In this document: positions 8,498 to 16,774 of the stretch, piece after piece
Position numbering within the stretch: the stretch's first letter is position 1
Layout of the letters: the number at the start of each line of letters is the position of its first letter
Source: Bradyrhizobium betae
GTDB taxonomy: Bacteria; Pseudomonadota; Alphaproteobacteria; Rhizobiales; Xanthobacteraceae
Reading direction: 5' to 3'
Length of the DNA stretch: 64,000 bases
Assembly: GCF_008932115.1 (NCBI RefSeq)
Contig: NZ_CP044543.1
Location: 6,206,501-6,270,500 of the forward strand
Translations under genes and position numbers: made by a program
The notes under the pieces: generated by a model
What the model was told of the DNA's origin: nothing
Database searches by the model: none
What the model saw: only the letters and a program-made list of their open reading frames with translations

Positions 8498-9289
8498 CTA
8501 CACCTCGACCGGAATGGCGGCGGCCGTCTCCTGGAGCTGGCTGGCAAACTGCGCCACAGCTTCTTCGATCCTCAGCGCCGAGCGGATCCAGATGATGGAG
8601 ATGCAGCCGTAGACAGCCCCGTTCCGAACGATGGGAACGGCGATCGACGCCGTCTTCGGATTGTATTCGCCCTCGCTGCGGATCGCGTAGCCCTGCGCCT
8701 GCACCTCCACGATCATACGGTCGAGGCGGGCTTCGTCGAGGAAGGGGCGGTCGTCGGCCTCGTCGATCCGGCGCAGATGACCGACGATCAGGTCGCGCTC
8801 GCGCGCCGGGCAGGCGGCGAGATAGGCGCGGCCCGCGGACGTCCGCAGCATCGGCAGGCGCTTGCCGATCATGCCGCGGTCGATCGACAGAGGGCTGCGC
8901 GAATGGGTGGTCTCCTGCACCACCATCGCGGCGTTCTCGTAAGTCGACAGATCGACCGGCCAGACCAGGATCTTGCTGAGTTCGGCGAGAAAAGGCGCGG
9001 CCGCCTGGCAGATCACCACGCCGGGGTCATAACCGTCGCCGAGACTGAGCGCGCGGCGCGTGACGCGAAAGCGATCGTCGCTGGCGCTGCGCGCGACATA
9101 ACCGAGTTCCTCCAGCGTTTCGAGCAGGCGGTAGACGGTCGGGCGGGGCAGGTCGAGCGCGCGGGCGACGTCGCCGGCGCGGATGCCGCCGGAGCGGTTG
9201 ACCTCCTGCAGCACGTCCAGCCCGCGCTTGAAGGCGCGGACGCCCTCCGACTGCCGCGGCCGATCGGCACGCGTCCGCTCCTTGGACAC
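8498..9289 (-). CDS. IclR family transcriptional regulator
   Basis: 263-aa IclR-type regulator. The winged HTH is near residues 20-75 ('AFKRGLDVLQEVNRSGG', 'DVARALDLPRPTVYRLLETL'), and the effector domain carries 'TSAGRAYLAACPARERD' and 'GYAIRSEGEYNPKTASIAVP'. IclR proteins with this HTH pattern (PcaR/MhpR-like) often control aromatic catabolism. It stands directly between the monooxygenase gene set and the divergent extradiol dioxygenase gene (158-base gap), the ideal position to control both. I see no unambiguous palindrome in the gap. Confidence 0.93.
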   Translation of the reverse strand: MSKERTRADRPRQSEGVRAFKRGLDVLQEVNRSGGIRAGDVARALDLPRPTVYRLLETLEELGYVARSASDDRFRVTRRALSLGDGYDPGVVICQAAAPFLAELSKILVWPVDLSTYENAAMVVQETTHSRSPLSIDRGMIGKRLPMLRTSAGRAYLAACPARERDLIVGHLRRIDEADDRPFLDEARLDRMIVEVQAQGYAIRSEGEYNPKTASIAVPIVRNGAVYGCISIIWIRSALRIEEAVAQFASQLQETAAAIPVEV

Positions 9290-9447
9290 TTCGCATTTCC
9301 TCCCTTGTGCCGCGTCGCCTCGCGACTATCGTCGTTGCAAACGCGAAGCGATTGCGGAGGCCACCGTAGGAGCGTGCGCGGTTGGTATCAAGTTCGCCGC
9401 ACTGCAGCGGATGCGATGCCTTAATGCGATTCCTTGGGAGGAGTTCG

Positions 9448-10431
9448 ATGGAAATCACCGCGCTCGGCTATGTCGGGATCAACTCGACCCAGCTCGATCA
9501 GTGGGGCCGGATGGCGACCGGACTGCTCGGCATGCAGCAGGTCGATCGTGGCGGCAAGATGCGCGCGTTCCGCATGGACGATCGCAAGCAGCGGTTGATC
9601 GTCGACGGCAGCAGCGATGCCGGGCTCGCGGTGATGGGATGGGAAGTGCCCTCGACCGCCGAGCTCGACCGTCTCGCCGGCCGCCTGGAAAGCCACGGCG
9701 TGAAGGTGACGCGCGGCTCGCGTGCGCTCGCCGACGAGCGCCATGTCGCCGAACTGATCGGGTTCGCGGACCCCGCCGGCAACCGGCTCGAGGCCTTCTG
9801 CAAGCCGGAGCTCGCGAGCGAACCCTTCAAGCCGGGACGGCCGATCTCGGGTTTTCGCACCGGCGCGCTCGGCATGGGCCATGTCGTGCTCAACGTCGAG
9901 GACGTCGAGCCGCTGCTGCCGTTCTACCGCGATGTGCTCGGCTTCCACGTCTCCGACTTCGGCCTGAAGCCCTATGGGCTTTATTTCTTCCACGTCAACG
10001 GCCGGCACCACAGCTTTGCGATGGTCGGCTCGGGACGAAAGGCGCTGCACCATTTCATGGTCGAGCTCGGCAGCCTCGACGATGTCGGGCAGGGCTACGA
10101 CCTCGCGCAGATGGACGACGGCCGCATTGCCTATACGCTGGGCCGGCACACCAACGATCACATGACGTCGTTCTACGTGAACACGCCGTCGGGTTTTTTC
10201 ATCGAGTATGGCTGGGGTGCGCGCGTGATCGATCCCGAGACCTGGCAGCCGCACGAGACTTTTGACGGGCCGTCGCTGTGGGGCCACGAGCGGCTTCACA
10301 TGCCCGAAGAGCAGCGCAAACGCCTGCGCGACATGCGGCTGGATGCGGCCGCGCGCGGTGTCCGCGTCGCCGATCCGCGCGTGCCGCCGCTCAACTGCGC
10401 CTGGCTCGACGCGGTCGTTGCGCGCGAATGA
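9448..10431 (+). CDS. Type I extradiol ring-cleavage dioxygenase (VOC fold)
   Basis: 327-aa two-module vicinal-oxygen-chelate protein of the 2,3-dihydroxybiphenyl dioxygenase type. Expected Fe(II) ligands are present in the C-terminal module: H145 ('GMGHVVLNV'), H202 ('LHHFMVELGS') and E253 ('FFIEYGWG'). Second-sphere residues equivalent to BphC His195, His241 and Tyr250 appear as H187/H188, H234 and Y243. This points to a working enzyme that cleaves a catechol next to its hydroxyls. The start at 9448 has a strong GGGAGGAG site (9436-9443). Divergent from the IclR regulator and partner of the MhpA-like hydroxylase and FAH hydrolase. The physiological catechol is unknown. Confidence 0.9.
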   Translation: MEITALGYVGINSTQLDQWGRMATGLLGMQQVDRGGKMRAFRMDDRKQRLIVDGSSDAGLAVMGWEVPSTAELDRLAGRLESHGVKVTRGSRALADERHVAELIGFADPAGNRLEAFCKPELASEPFKPGRPISGFRTGALGMGHVVLNVEDVEPLLPFYRDVLGFHVSDFGLKPYGLYFFHVNGRHHSFAMVGSGRKALHHFMVELGSLDDVGQGYDLAQMDDGRIAYTLGRHTNDHMTSFYVNTPSGFFIEYGWGARVIDPETWQPHETFDGPSLWGHERLHMPEEQRKRLRDMRLDAAARGVRVADPRVPPLNCAWLDAVVARE

Positions 10432-10449
10432 TCTGCGGCTGCGAAGCGA

Positions 10450-11112
10450 TCAGGCCTCGCCGAGATCGACCTGCGTCAACAGTCCCTGACGCAGCGCCAG
10501 CCGGACCAGCTCGATGTCGGAGCCGACGCCGAGCTTGTCCTTGATCAGCGAATGCAAATTCGCCACCGTCTTCGGGCTGACGTGGAGGGTCTCGGCGATC
10601 TCGTCGGTCGTCTTCTCGGCCAGCAGCAGCCGCAGCACCTCGAACTCGCGCGGCGTGAGCACGTCGGCGGCCGAGCTCTCGCCCGCAAGGCGGCTGAGCG
10701 CAAGCTCGTGGTCGATGTCGGGGCTGATGGCGATCCTGCCGGCGAGCACGTCCATCACCGCGCGCACCAGCGTCTCCGGCGGGCTCATCTTGGTGACATA
10801 ACCCCTTGCGCCGGCGCGGATCGCCTGCACGGCGAATCCGGCATTCTGGTGCATGGTGAAGACCAGGATCCTTGCCGCCTTGTCCCATTGCCGGATGCGC
10901 CTGACGGCCTCGATGCCGCCGATCCCGGGCATGCTCAGATCCATGATGACGAGGTCGGGCGCCTCGGACTTGAACAGGCGATAGGCTTCGGCGCCGTCGG
11001 CGGCTTCGGCGATGACGCGAAGGCCCGGCTGCTTCTGAAGCACCGAGCGATAACCCTCGCGGACGACGGAGTGGTCGTCGACCAGCAGGATCGTCGCGTC
11101 GGCCGCGCTCAT
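10450..11112 (-). CDS. NarL/LuxR-type response regulator
   Basis: 220-aa response regulator: receiver domain at 1-125 with acidic pair D12-D13, phosphoacceptor D58 ('VIMDLSMPG') and the conserved Lys in 'YVTKMSPPETL', then a LuxR-type HTH at about 155-215 ('LTPREFEVLRLLLAEKTTDEIAETL'). The start overlaps the stop of the sensor kinase by four bases, so the two are translationally coupled. The probable target is the divergent secreted protein gene at 12687 or its own operon; no binding site was identified. Confidence 0.95.
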   Translation of the reverse strand: MSAADATILLVDDHSVVREGYRSVLQKQPGLRVIAEAADGAEAYRLFKSEAPDLVIMDLSMPGIGGIEAVRRIRQWDKAARILVFTMHQNAGFAVQAIRAGARGYVTKMSPPETLVRAVMDVLAGRIAISPDIDHELALSRLAGESSAADVLTPREFEVLRLLLAEKTTDEIAETLHVSPKTVANLHSLIKDKLGVGSDIELVRLALRQGLLTQVDLGEA

Positions 11113-12494
11113 GCCGCGCGCTCCAGCACCGGCTGATCGTTGGCCGAGATCGGAATGACGACGCGCAGTGCGGAGCCGCCGCCCGGGCCGGTCTCAAAGC
11201 TCAACCGGCCGCGCAAGGCCGCGACGCGCTCGCGCATGCCGAGCAGGCCCATTCCGGATTTGGCGACGGGGTCGTTTGAACGTCCGTCATCGTCGATCGC
11301 GAGCGCGATCTCGCCGGCCCGCATCGTCACTTCGAGGCTGACCCGCGTGGCGCCGGCATGCTTGGCGGCGTTGGTGAGGGCTTCCTGCACGATGCGGTAC
11401 AGGTTGTCGCTGATCGCGGCCGGCAGGGTCTCGAACGCGCCGTCGAACCGGATCGAAAAACGCGTCTCGCCGCGGCTGCGCCCGTTCCAGCCTGCAACGA
11501 GGCCTTCGAGGCTGGCGACAAGTCCGAGTTCCTCGACGTCGGGCGGGCGCAGCCGGAACAGCGTGCCACGCAGCGTCTCCATCATCCCGGTTGCGGTCCG
11601 CGCGATGCCGTCGCATTCAGAGAGCAGGGAAGGGCACTCCTGCGCCGCTGTGGTCCGGGCGGATGAGGCCAGCGCACGGATCGCTGCCAGCGACTGGCCA
11701 AACTCGTCGTGCAGCTCGCGCGCGAGATGGCGGCGCTCCTCGTCCTGCAGTGCGATCAGCTTCCGCGTCAGCTCGGCGCGCTCGGCAAGCGCTGTGTCGA
11801 GGCTTTCGGCGAGATGGTTGAAGACGTCGCGGACGGCGGACAACTCGGCGAGATCGAACGGCGGCAGCCGCGCGCTGAGATCGTTGGCGGCGATCCGTTC
11901 GAGGCCGTGGCGGATCATGCGGGTCGGGCGCAGCGCGCGGGCGAGCACGGCATAGACCAGTGCGCACAACAGCGGCAACGCGATCGCCAGCGCGATCATC
12001 AAGCGGCCGGCCTCGTGCCAGGCCTCCGCCGTCTGCACGGCCGGATCGACCGAGACCACGACGTCGCCGAGCTTCGCGCCGCGCACGACCACGGGCCTCG
12101 CCGCCTCGCGGCCGGGGTCGAACATGCCGCGATAGAAGGCCGCGAAAGCCTGCGGCGGCAGGTCCGCAGGATTGGGCGCGCCACTGCAGAACCGCTGCAG
12201 CATGTCGCCGCTGGTGCCGCGAAATGCCAGGCACAGCCCGGGCGTCATCACGTAGGCTGAAACCGGGTCGAGGTTCGGGAAGTCCGAGCGCGGGCTCGCC
12301 ACCCACTGGATCTTGCCCTGTTGCAGCTCCAGCGTCTTGGCCACGATGGCGGCGATGCCGTCGATCCGCGCATGCGCCGCGCGGTCAGCCGTGACAAGGA
12401 AATAGGCTGATATCACGGCGAAGCAGGCGGCCGATATGGCGGCCACGCGTAGCGTCAGACGGACCTTGAGATCGAATCTCGGGCGGTTCCACAT
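11109..12494 (-). CDS. NarX/DegS-type sensor histidine kinase
   Basis: 461-aa membrane kinase. Two transmembrane segments (about 15-35 and 165-187) bracket a periplasmic sensor region of about 125 residues containing Cys88 and Cys103. A HAMP linker (~188-240) leads to a HisKA_3 domain with phospho-acceptor H262 ('HLARELHDEFGQSL'), and the C-terminal ATPase domain has 'QEALTNAAKHAGATRVS' and 'GMGLLGMRERVAALRG'. The pair with the overlapping NarL-type regulator is complete. The divergent neighbour is a secreted DUF3280/DUF2380-like protein, a possible sensing partner or target (inference). The signal sensed is unknown. Confidence 0.93.
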   Translation of the reverse strand: MWNRPRFDLKVRLTLRVAAISAACFAVISAYFLVTADRAAHARIDGIAAIVAKTLELQQGKIQWVASPRSDFPNLDPVSAYVMTPGLCLAFRGTSGDMLQRFCSGAPNPADLPPQAFAAFYRGMFDPGREAARPVVVRGAKLGDVVVSVDPAVQTAEAWHEAGRLMIALAIALPLLCALVYAVLARALRPTRMIRHGLERIAANDLSARLPPFDLAELSAVRDVFNHLAESLDTALAERAELTRKLIALQDEERRHLARELHDEFGQSLAAIRALASSARTTAAQECPSLLSECDGIARTATGMMETLRGTLFRLRPPDVEELGLVASLEGLVAGWNGRSRGETRFSIRFDGAFETLPAAISDNLYRIVQEALTNAAKHAGATRVSLEVTMRAGEIALAIDDDGRSNDPVAKSGMGLLGMRERVAALRGRLSFETGPGGGSALRVVIPISANDQPVLERAA

Positions 12495-12686
12495 CGGCGG
12501 GCACCTGCTGCGAACGGGTTTGTCGCCTCCGCATTAGACGGCAGAACGGAAGCGGCGGAAAGCGCTACGCCATGCCGCGGTGCAGCGTCGTGAAATTTTC
12601 CCGGCGCTCGCCGGGACGGGCACGGCTGCATGACGCAAAGCCATGGTCCAGATATGCGGGGCCGCTCCGTCATGCGAGGCCCGTTC

Positions 12687-13553
12687 ATGCAGCTCTCCCG
12701 GTCGATCCTCCCTGCGCTTCTCCTCTTCGTCCTCCCGGCGGCGTATTCCCCGGCGGGGGCCGAGGCCGCCATCGGCGTTGCCATCGACGACTTCAGCTAT
12801 ACCGATACGTCGGCCGAGCCGGCCAACCAGACCGCCGCCCACGAGCGGCGGCTGTCCGCGTTCATGGCCGCGCTCAGGCGGGATATCGGCGCGGACGGCC
12901 GCTACCGGCCCGTGGCGTCGGCTCAGGACGGTGCGGCGTTCAAGGTCATCGGCGGCATCCAGAAGACGAGCACCCTGGTGCAATGGGCCAAGGTCGCCGT
13001 GATCGACGTCGGCGCCAGGAAGCTGGTGATGGACAAGCTCTATACCTTCCGCGGCGACAATGATGAATCCTGGGAGCGCGCCGAGATGTTCGTGTCGCGC
13101 GAAATCATGGCTGCGCTCGCCACACCCGCACCGGTGGCGCTGGCGGTGTTCGAATTCGAGCTCGAGGACACCACCGCCGCTTCGGTGGGCGCTTCAGCTG
13201 CGTCGGATGCGTCATACCTGGCCGAAGTCACCACCAGCGTGCGCGAAGCGCTCGGCCAGTCGGGCCGCTATCGCATCGTCGAGGTCGGCGGCGAGGCGAC
13301 CAAGGCGCGCGTCTTGCGCGACTGCGGTGGCTGTGAGACGGCGATCGCGCAGAAGCTCGGCGCGGACCAGTCGCTGATCGGCGTGGTGCGGCGGGTCAGC
13401 CGCACCGAATACACGCTCGGCTTCCAGGTGCGAGATGCCAGGACCGGCGCGGTGCTGGCGCGCGGCGACAGCGGCCTGCGCCTTGGCGCGGACTATTCGT
13501 GGAAGCGCGGCGCCGTGCGGCTGGTCAGCGAACGGCTGGTCGAGAGCAAGTAG
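12687..13553 (+). CDS. Secreted DUF3280/DUF2380-like protein
   Basis: 288-aa exported protein of unknown function resembling the DUF3280/DUF2380 group. Signal peptide 'MQLSRSILPALLLFVLPAAY'; the mature part has 'IGVAIDDFSYTDTS', a second similar beta-rich 'LAVFEFELEDTTAASVG', and the characteristic 'RDCGGCETAIAQKLGADQ' with two cysteines three residues apart, then 'LGFQVRDARTGAVLARGDSG'. The start at 12687 is picked for the signal peptide and an upstream GAGG; in-frame ATGs at 12630, 12654 and 12672 are alternatives. It is divergent from the two-component pair at 10.4-12.5 kb, which may regulate it. Confidence 0.75.
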   Translation: MQLSRSILPALLLFVLPAAYSPAGAEAAIGVAIDDFSYTDTSAEPANQTAAHERRLSAFMAALRRDIGADGRYRPVASAQDGAAFKVIGGIQKTSTLVQWAKVAVIDVGARKLVMDKLYTFRGDNDESWERAEMFVSREIMAALATPAPVALAVFEFELEDTTAASVGASAASDASYLAEVTTSVREALGQSGRYRIVEVGGEATKARVLRDCGGCETAIAQKLGADQSLIGVVRRVSRTEYTLGFQVRDARTGAVLARGDSGLRLGADYSWKRGAVRLVSERLVESK

Positions 13554-13565
13554 CGCCGACTTGGC

Positions 13566-14597
13566 TCAGAACGTCAGCTGCACCTTCATCGACTGCGAGC
13601 GGTCGCTGGCAAGCTCGAACGCCGCGACCGCGTTCTCGAACGGCATCGTCGCCGTGATCAGCGGCTTCACGTCGATCAGGCCTTCGCCCATCAGCCGCAC
13701 CGCGAGCTCGAACTCGGGATCGAAGCGGAAGGTGCCGCGCAGCTGCAATTCCTTGGCGACGATGGAATTGATCGGCAGCGTCATCTCGCCGCCGAGGCCG
13801 AGCTGCACCAGCGTCGCGCCGGGCCGCAGCACGTCGAGCGCGGTGCGGAGCGCGGCCTGGTTGCCGGAGGCTTCGAACAGCGTGTCGAACACGCCCTTGC
13901 CGGCGCGCCATGGATCGAGCGCGGCGGCGTCGGTCGCGACATTGATCGCGTGCGTGGCGCCGAGCTTCCTGGCGACGGCGAGCGGCGCATCGGCGACATC
14001 GGTCACCACGATCTCGGCGGCACCGCCGAAGCGCGACACCAGAATCATCAGCGCACCGATCGGGCCGCAGCCGGTGATCAGCACGCGCTTGCCGAGCAGG
14101 GGGCCGGCCTGCTTGCCGGCATGCAGGCACACCGCGAGCGGCTCGGCGACCGCGGCTTCGGCCAGCGAGAGCTTGTCGGAGATCGGCACGGCCTGCGTCG
14201 CATCAACGGTGACGTATTCGCGAAAGCCGCCTTGCACATGGGGAAACCGCATCGCGCTGCCGAGGAAGCGCATGTCGAGGCACTGGTTGCGCATGCCCTC
14301 CTGGCAATGCAGGCATTGGCCGCACGGCTTGCTCGGATTGACCGCAACGCGCGTGCCCGCACTGACGCTGGTGACGCCGTCACCGACGGCCGCGACGACG
14401 CCGGCGATCTCGTGCCCCAGCGCCATCGGCTGCTGGATGCGGACGACGCCGAAGCCGCCATGGTGGTAGTAGTGCAGGTCGGAGCCGCAGATGCCGCCAT
14501 TGGCGATTCTAACGCGGACCTCGCCCGGGCCGGGTGCCGGATCGGGGTAGCTGTCGATCCGCAAATCCTTCGGGGCGTGGATGACGACGGCGCGCAT
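13566..14597 (-). CDS. idnD: Zinc alcohol dehydrogenase, L-idonate 5-dehydrogenase-like
   Basis: 343-aa MDR-family dehydrogenase. The catalytic zinc site is C37 ('ICGSDLHYYHHGG') and H62-E63 ('LGHEIAG'); the structural zinc cluster is C92, C95, C98 and C106 ('PCGQCLHCQEGMRNQC'). The NAD(P) fold follows ('VLITGCGPIGALMI'). The 'GSDLHYYHHGGFG' motif and the adjacent gluconate 5-dehydrogenase-like gene point to L-idonate 5-dehydrogenase (L-idonate to 5-ketogluconate). The start at 14597 has AAGGAG upstream; the same frame stays open further but only as antisense-like sequence over the next gene. Substrate assignment is by homology and context, so polyol or sugar-acid specificity may differ. Confidence 0.85.
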   Translation of the reverse strand: MRAVVIHAPKDLRIDSYPDPAPGPGEVRVRIANGGICGSDLHYYHHGGFGVVRIQQPMALGHEIAGVVAAVGDGVTSVSAGTRVAVNPSKPCGQCLHCQEGMRNQCLDMRFLGSAMRFPHVQGGFREYVTVDATQAVPISDKLSLAEAAVAEPLAVCLHAGKQAGPLLGKRVLITGCGPIGALMILVSRFGGAAEIVVTDVADAPLAVARKLGATHAINVATDAAALDPWRAGKGVFDTLFEASGNQAALRTALDVLRPGATLVQLGLGGEMTLPINSIVAKELQLRGTFRFDPEFELAVRLMGEGLIDVKPLITATMPFENAVAAFELASDRSQSMKVQLTF

Positions 14598-14617
14598 GGT
14601 TCGCTCCTTGTTCGCGA

Positions 14618-15385
14618 TTACATCGCGGCGATCATGCCGCCGTCGACATAGATGATCTGGCCGTTGACATAGGTCGAGGCGTCCGACGCGAGGAAGATCG
14701 CCGCGCCGACCAGCTCGTCCGGCTTGCCCCAGCGCTTGCTGGGGATGCGGCCCATCAGCCAGGTGTTGAACTCGGTGTTGTTGACCAGCGCCTCGTTCAT
14801 GTCGGTGAGCATGTAGCCGGGGCCGATCGCATTGGCCGTGATGCCGTGCTGGGCCCATTCCACCGCCATCGAGCGGGTCAGGTTCTTGATGCCGCCCTTG
14901 GCGGCGGTGTAGGGCGCGATGGTGGGGCGCGCGAGCTCGCTGCCGAGCGAGCCGATATTGATGATCTTGCCGTGCTTGCGCGGGATCATGCGCTTGGCCG
15001 CCTCGCGGCCGATCACGAAGGCGCTGGTGAGATTGGTTTCGATCACCTTGCGCCATTCGTCGGTGGTGAATTCGACCAGCGGCTTGCGATGCTGGATGCC
15101 GGCATTGTTGACGAGAATGTCGACGGCAATGCCCTTCTTGTCGAAGTCGTCGAACGCGGCGACGATCGCGGGCTCGTCCGTGACGTTGAACGCGGCGCCT
15201 TCGGCCTGATGGCCGGCGGCACGAAACTCGGCAACGGCCTGCTCGACACGCTTGGGATCGACGCCGTTGATGATGATCTTCGCTCCGGCCTTGGCCATAC
15301 CCTCGGCAATGGCGCGGCCGAGGCCGCGGGAGGAGCCGGTGACGAGTGCGGTGCGGCCGGAGAGGTCGAACAAAGCGGTGCTCAT
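14618..15385 (-). CDS. idnO: Short-chain dehydrogenase, gluconate 5-dehydrogenase-like
   Basis: 255-aa classical SDR. Cofactor motif 'TGSSRGLG' (16-23), 'LVNNAGIQHR' (91-100) and catalytic S146, Y159 and K163 ('YTAAK'). The stretch 'NNAGIQHRKPLVEF' is typical of gluconate 5-dehydrogenases, which interconvert 5-ketogluconate and gluconate. It lies between the L-idonate dehydrogenase-like gene (20 bases) and the enolase-superfamily dehydratase gene (12 bases), so the three genes form one minus-strand operon for sugar-acid use. Confidence 0.88.
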   Translation of the reverse strand: MSTALFDLSGRTALVTGSSRGLGRAIAEGMAKAGAKIIINGVDPKRVEQAVAEFRAAGHQAEGAAFNVTDEPAIVAAFDDFDKKGIAVDILVNNAGIQHRKPLVEFTTDEWRKVIETNLTSAFVIGREAAKRMIPRKHGKIINIGSLGSELARPTIAPYTAAKGGIKNLTRSMAVEWAQHGITANAIGPGYMLTDMNEALVNNTEFNTWLMGRIPSKRWGKPDELVGAAIFLASDASTYVNGQIIYVDGGMIAAM

Positions 15386-15397
15386 CTCAAATAATCC

Positions 15398-16597
15398 TCA
15401 GACGTTGGAACGGCGCACGGTGAGATCGCTGCGATCGAACACCGCGGGCAGGAGGTCGACGCCGAGGCCGGGTCCTTCCATCGGATAGACAAAACCGTCC
15501 TTGATCGTCGGCATCGTGGTCACGAGTTCATTGTACCAGCCCTTGTAGAAGGCGCGCACCGATTCCTGGATCAGCGTGTTGGGCTGGCTGAACGACATGT
15601 GGATGGCGGCGATGAAGCCGATCGGGCCGATGCAATCGTGCGGCGCGAACGGCCGGTGATAGGTCTCGGCCATCGCTGCGATCTTGCGGCCTTCGGTGAG
15701 GCCGCCGGTCCAGCACAGATCGGCCATCACAACATGCATGGCGTCGCGGTCGAGCATGTCCTTGTAGGGGAAGCGCGAGCCCAGCGTCTCGCTGGCGCAG
15801 ACCCAGACGTCGGTCGAGCGCGCATATTCGGCCAGCGCCTGCGGCGAGTTCATGCGGATCGGATCTTCGTACCAGGTCGGCTTGTAGGGCTCGATCGCGC
15901 GCGCGATCTGCTTGGCGGTCGGCAGGTTCCAGAGCGAATGGAGCTCGACCATGATCTCCATCCTGTCGCCGACGGCCTTGCGGATCTTTTCGAACGGCTC
16001 GAGCGCCTGCTTCATCTGCGCGGCGGTGATGTAGAGTCCCTTGTTCTCCTGGGCCGCCGGATCGAACGGCCAGATCTTCATCGCGGAGATGCCGCTTTCC
16101 AGCAGGCTTTCGGCCAGTGCATCGGCGTGGTTCATGAAGCCGTCGAGGTCTTCATACGGCCCCTTGGAGGCGCCGAGATTCCAGTTGGCGACCGGGCTGA
16201 TATTGGTCGAGCGGACATATTGCGTGCCGGCGCAGGTGTTGTAGATGCGCTGCTTGTCGCGGCAGAGGCCGCCGAGCATCTGGTGCACCGGTTGATTGCA
16301 GACCTTGCCGAACAGGTCCCACAGCGCGATGTCGATCGCGGAGGCCGCGCGATATTCGACGCCGGTCGATGACTGCGCCATCGGCAGGTTCAGCATGTCG
16401 CGATGGATGGCTTCGATATGCAGGGGATTGCGGCCGAGCAGGCGGCCGGCAAAGGTGTCGTGGATCTGCGCTTCGACCGCGCCTGCGCCGTAGAAGGTTT
16501 CGCCGAGACCGATCATGCCTGTGTCGGTGTGAACGCGAACCCAAATGACGTTGGAGAATTCCTCGGTACGCAGCGTCTCGATCGACGTGATCTTCAC
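15398..16597 (-). CDS. Enolase-superfamily (mandelate racemase type) sugar-acid dehydratase
   Basis: 399-aa mandelate racemase/muconate lactonizing-type enzyme. Likely Mg ligands are E218 ('IMVELHSLWN'), E244 ('WYEDPIR') and E270 ('CASETLGS'). The base pair of the MR subgroup is visible as D293 ('VMADLCWTGG') and H320 ('PFAPHDCIGP'); K174 sits in 'AMKIWPFD' at the second-strand position. This composition fits an acid-sugar dehydratase. A GTG start at 16597 is preferred, with GGGAGGAAC nine bases upstream. It is the first gene of the operon with the two dehydrogenases and faces the divergent GntR gene across two AACATGTT boxes. The exact sugar acid is unknown; the operon suggests a hexonate. 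Confidence 0.85.
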   Translation of the reverse strand: MKITSIETLRTEEFSNVIWVRVHTDTGMIGLGETFYGAGAVEAQIHDTFAGRLLGRNPLHIEAIHRDMLNLPMAQSSTGVEYRAASAIDIALWDLFGKVCNQPVHQMLGGLCRDKQRIYNTCAGTQYVRSTNISPVANWNLGASKGPYEDLDGFMNHADALAESLLESGISAMKIWPFDPAAQENKGLYITAAQMKQALEPFEKIRKAVGDRMEIMVELHSLWNLPTAKQIARAIEPYKPTWYEDPIRMNSPQALAEYARSTDVWVCASETLGSRFPYKDMLDRDAMHVVMADLCWTGGLTEGRKIAAMAETYHRPFAPHDCIGPIGFIAAIHMSFSQPNTLIQESVRAFYKGWYNELVTTMPTIKDGFVYPMEGPGLGVDLLPAVFDRSDLTVRRSNV

Positions 16598-16648
16598 GGC
16601 AATGTTCCTCCCGTCACAGGCGCCTCGCGCCCGTCGTCTCGTTTTGCA

Positions 16649-16710
16649 CTGCAACATGTTGCAGATGGCGCGGAAGTCTTACCTCTGCTTGTAATATATC
16701 ACAACATGTT
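16649..16710. promoter_or_regulatory. Candidate GntR operators: two AACATGTT palindromes
   Basis: Between the divergent dehydratase and GntR genes lies a perfect 16-base palindrome, CTGCAACATGTTGCAG (16649-16664), and a second AACATGTT core (16703-16710, within CACAACATGTTTT). The two centres are 50 bases apart, nearly five helical turns, which would suit cooperative binding or looping by a dimeric FCD-type GntR protein. Both lie in the only intergenic space of the locus. Confidence 0.7.
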
Positions 16711-16774
16711 TTAAGGCTGCGACAAATAGGGCGCCATCCAGCAACGAGAGCGCGGGCTGACGGGAGAGAACGAC

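Noticed and set aside
13566..15056. 496-codon extension of the L-idonate dehydrogenase frame upstream
   Set aside because: The additional part overlaps the SDR gene in the wrong frame; the true N-terminus MRAVVIHAPK with AAGGAG is at 14597.
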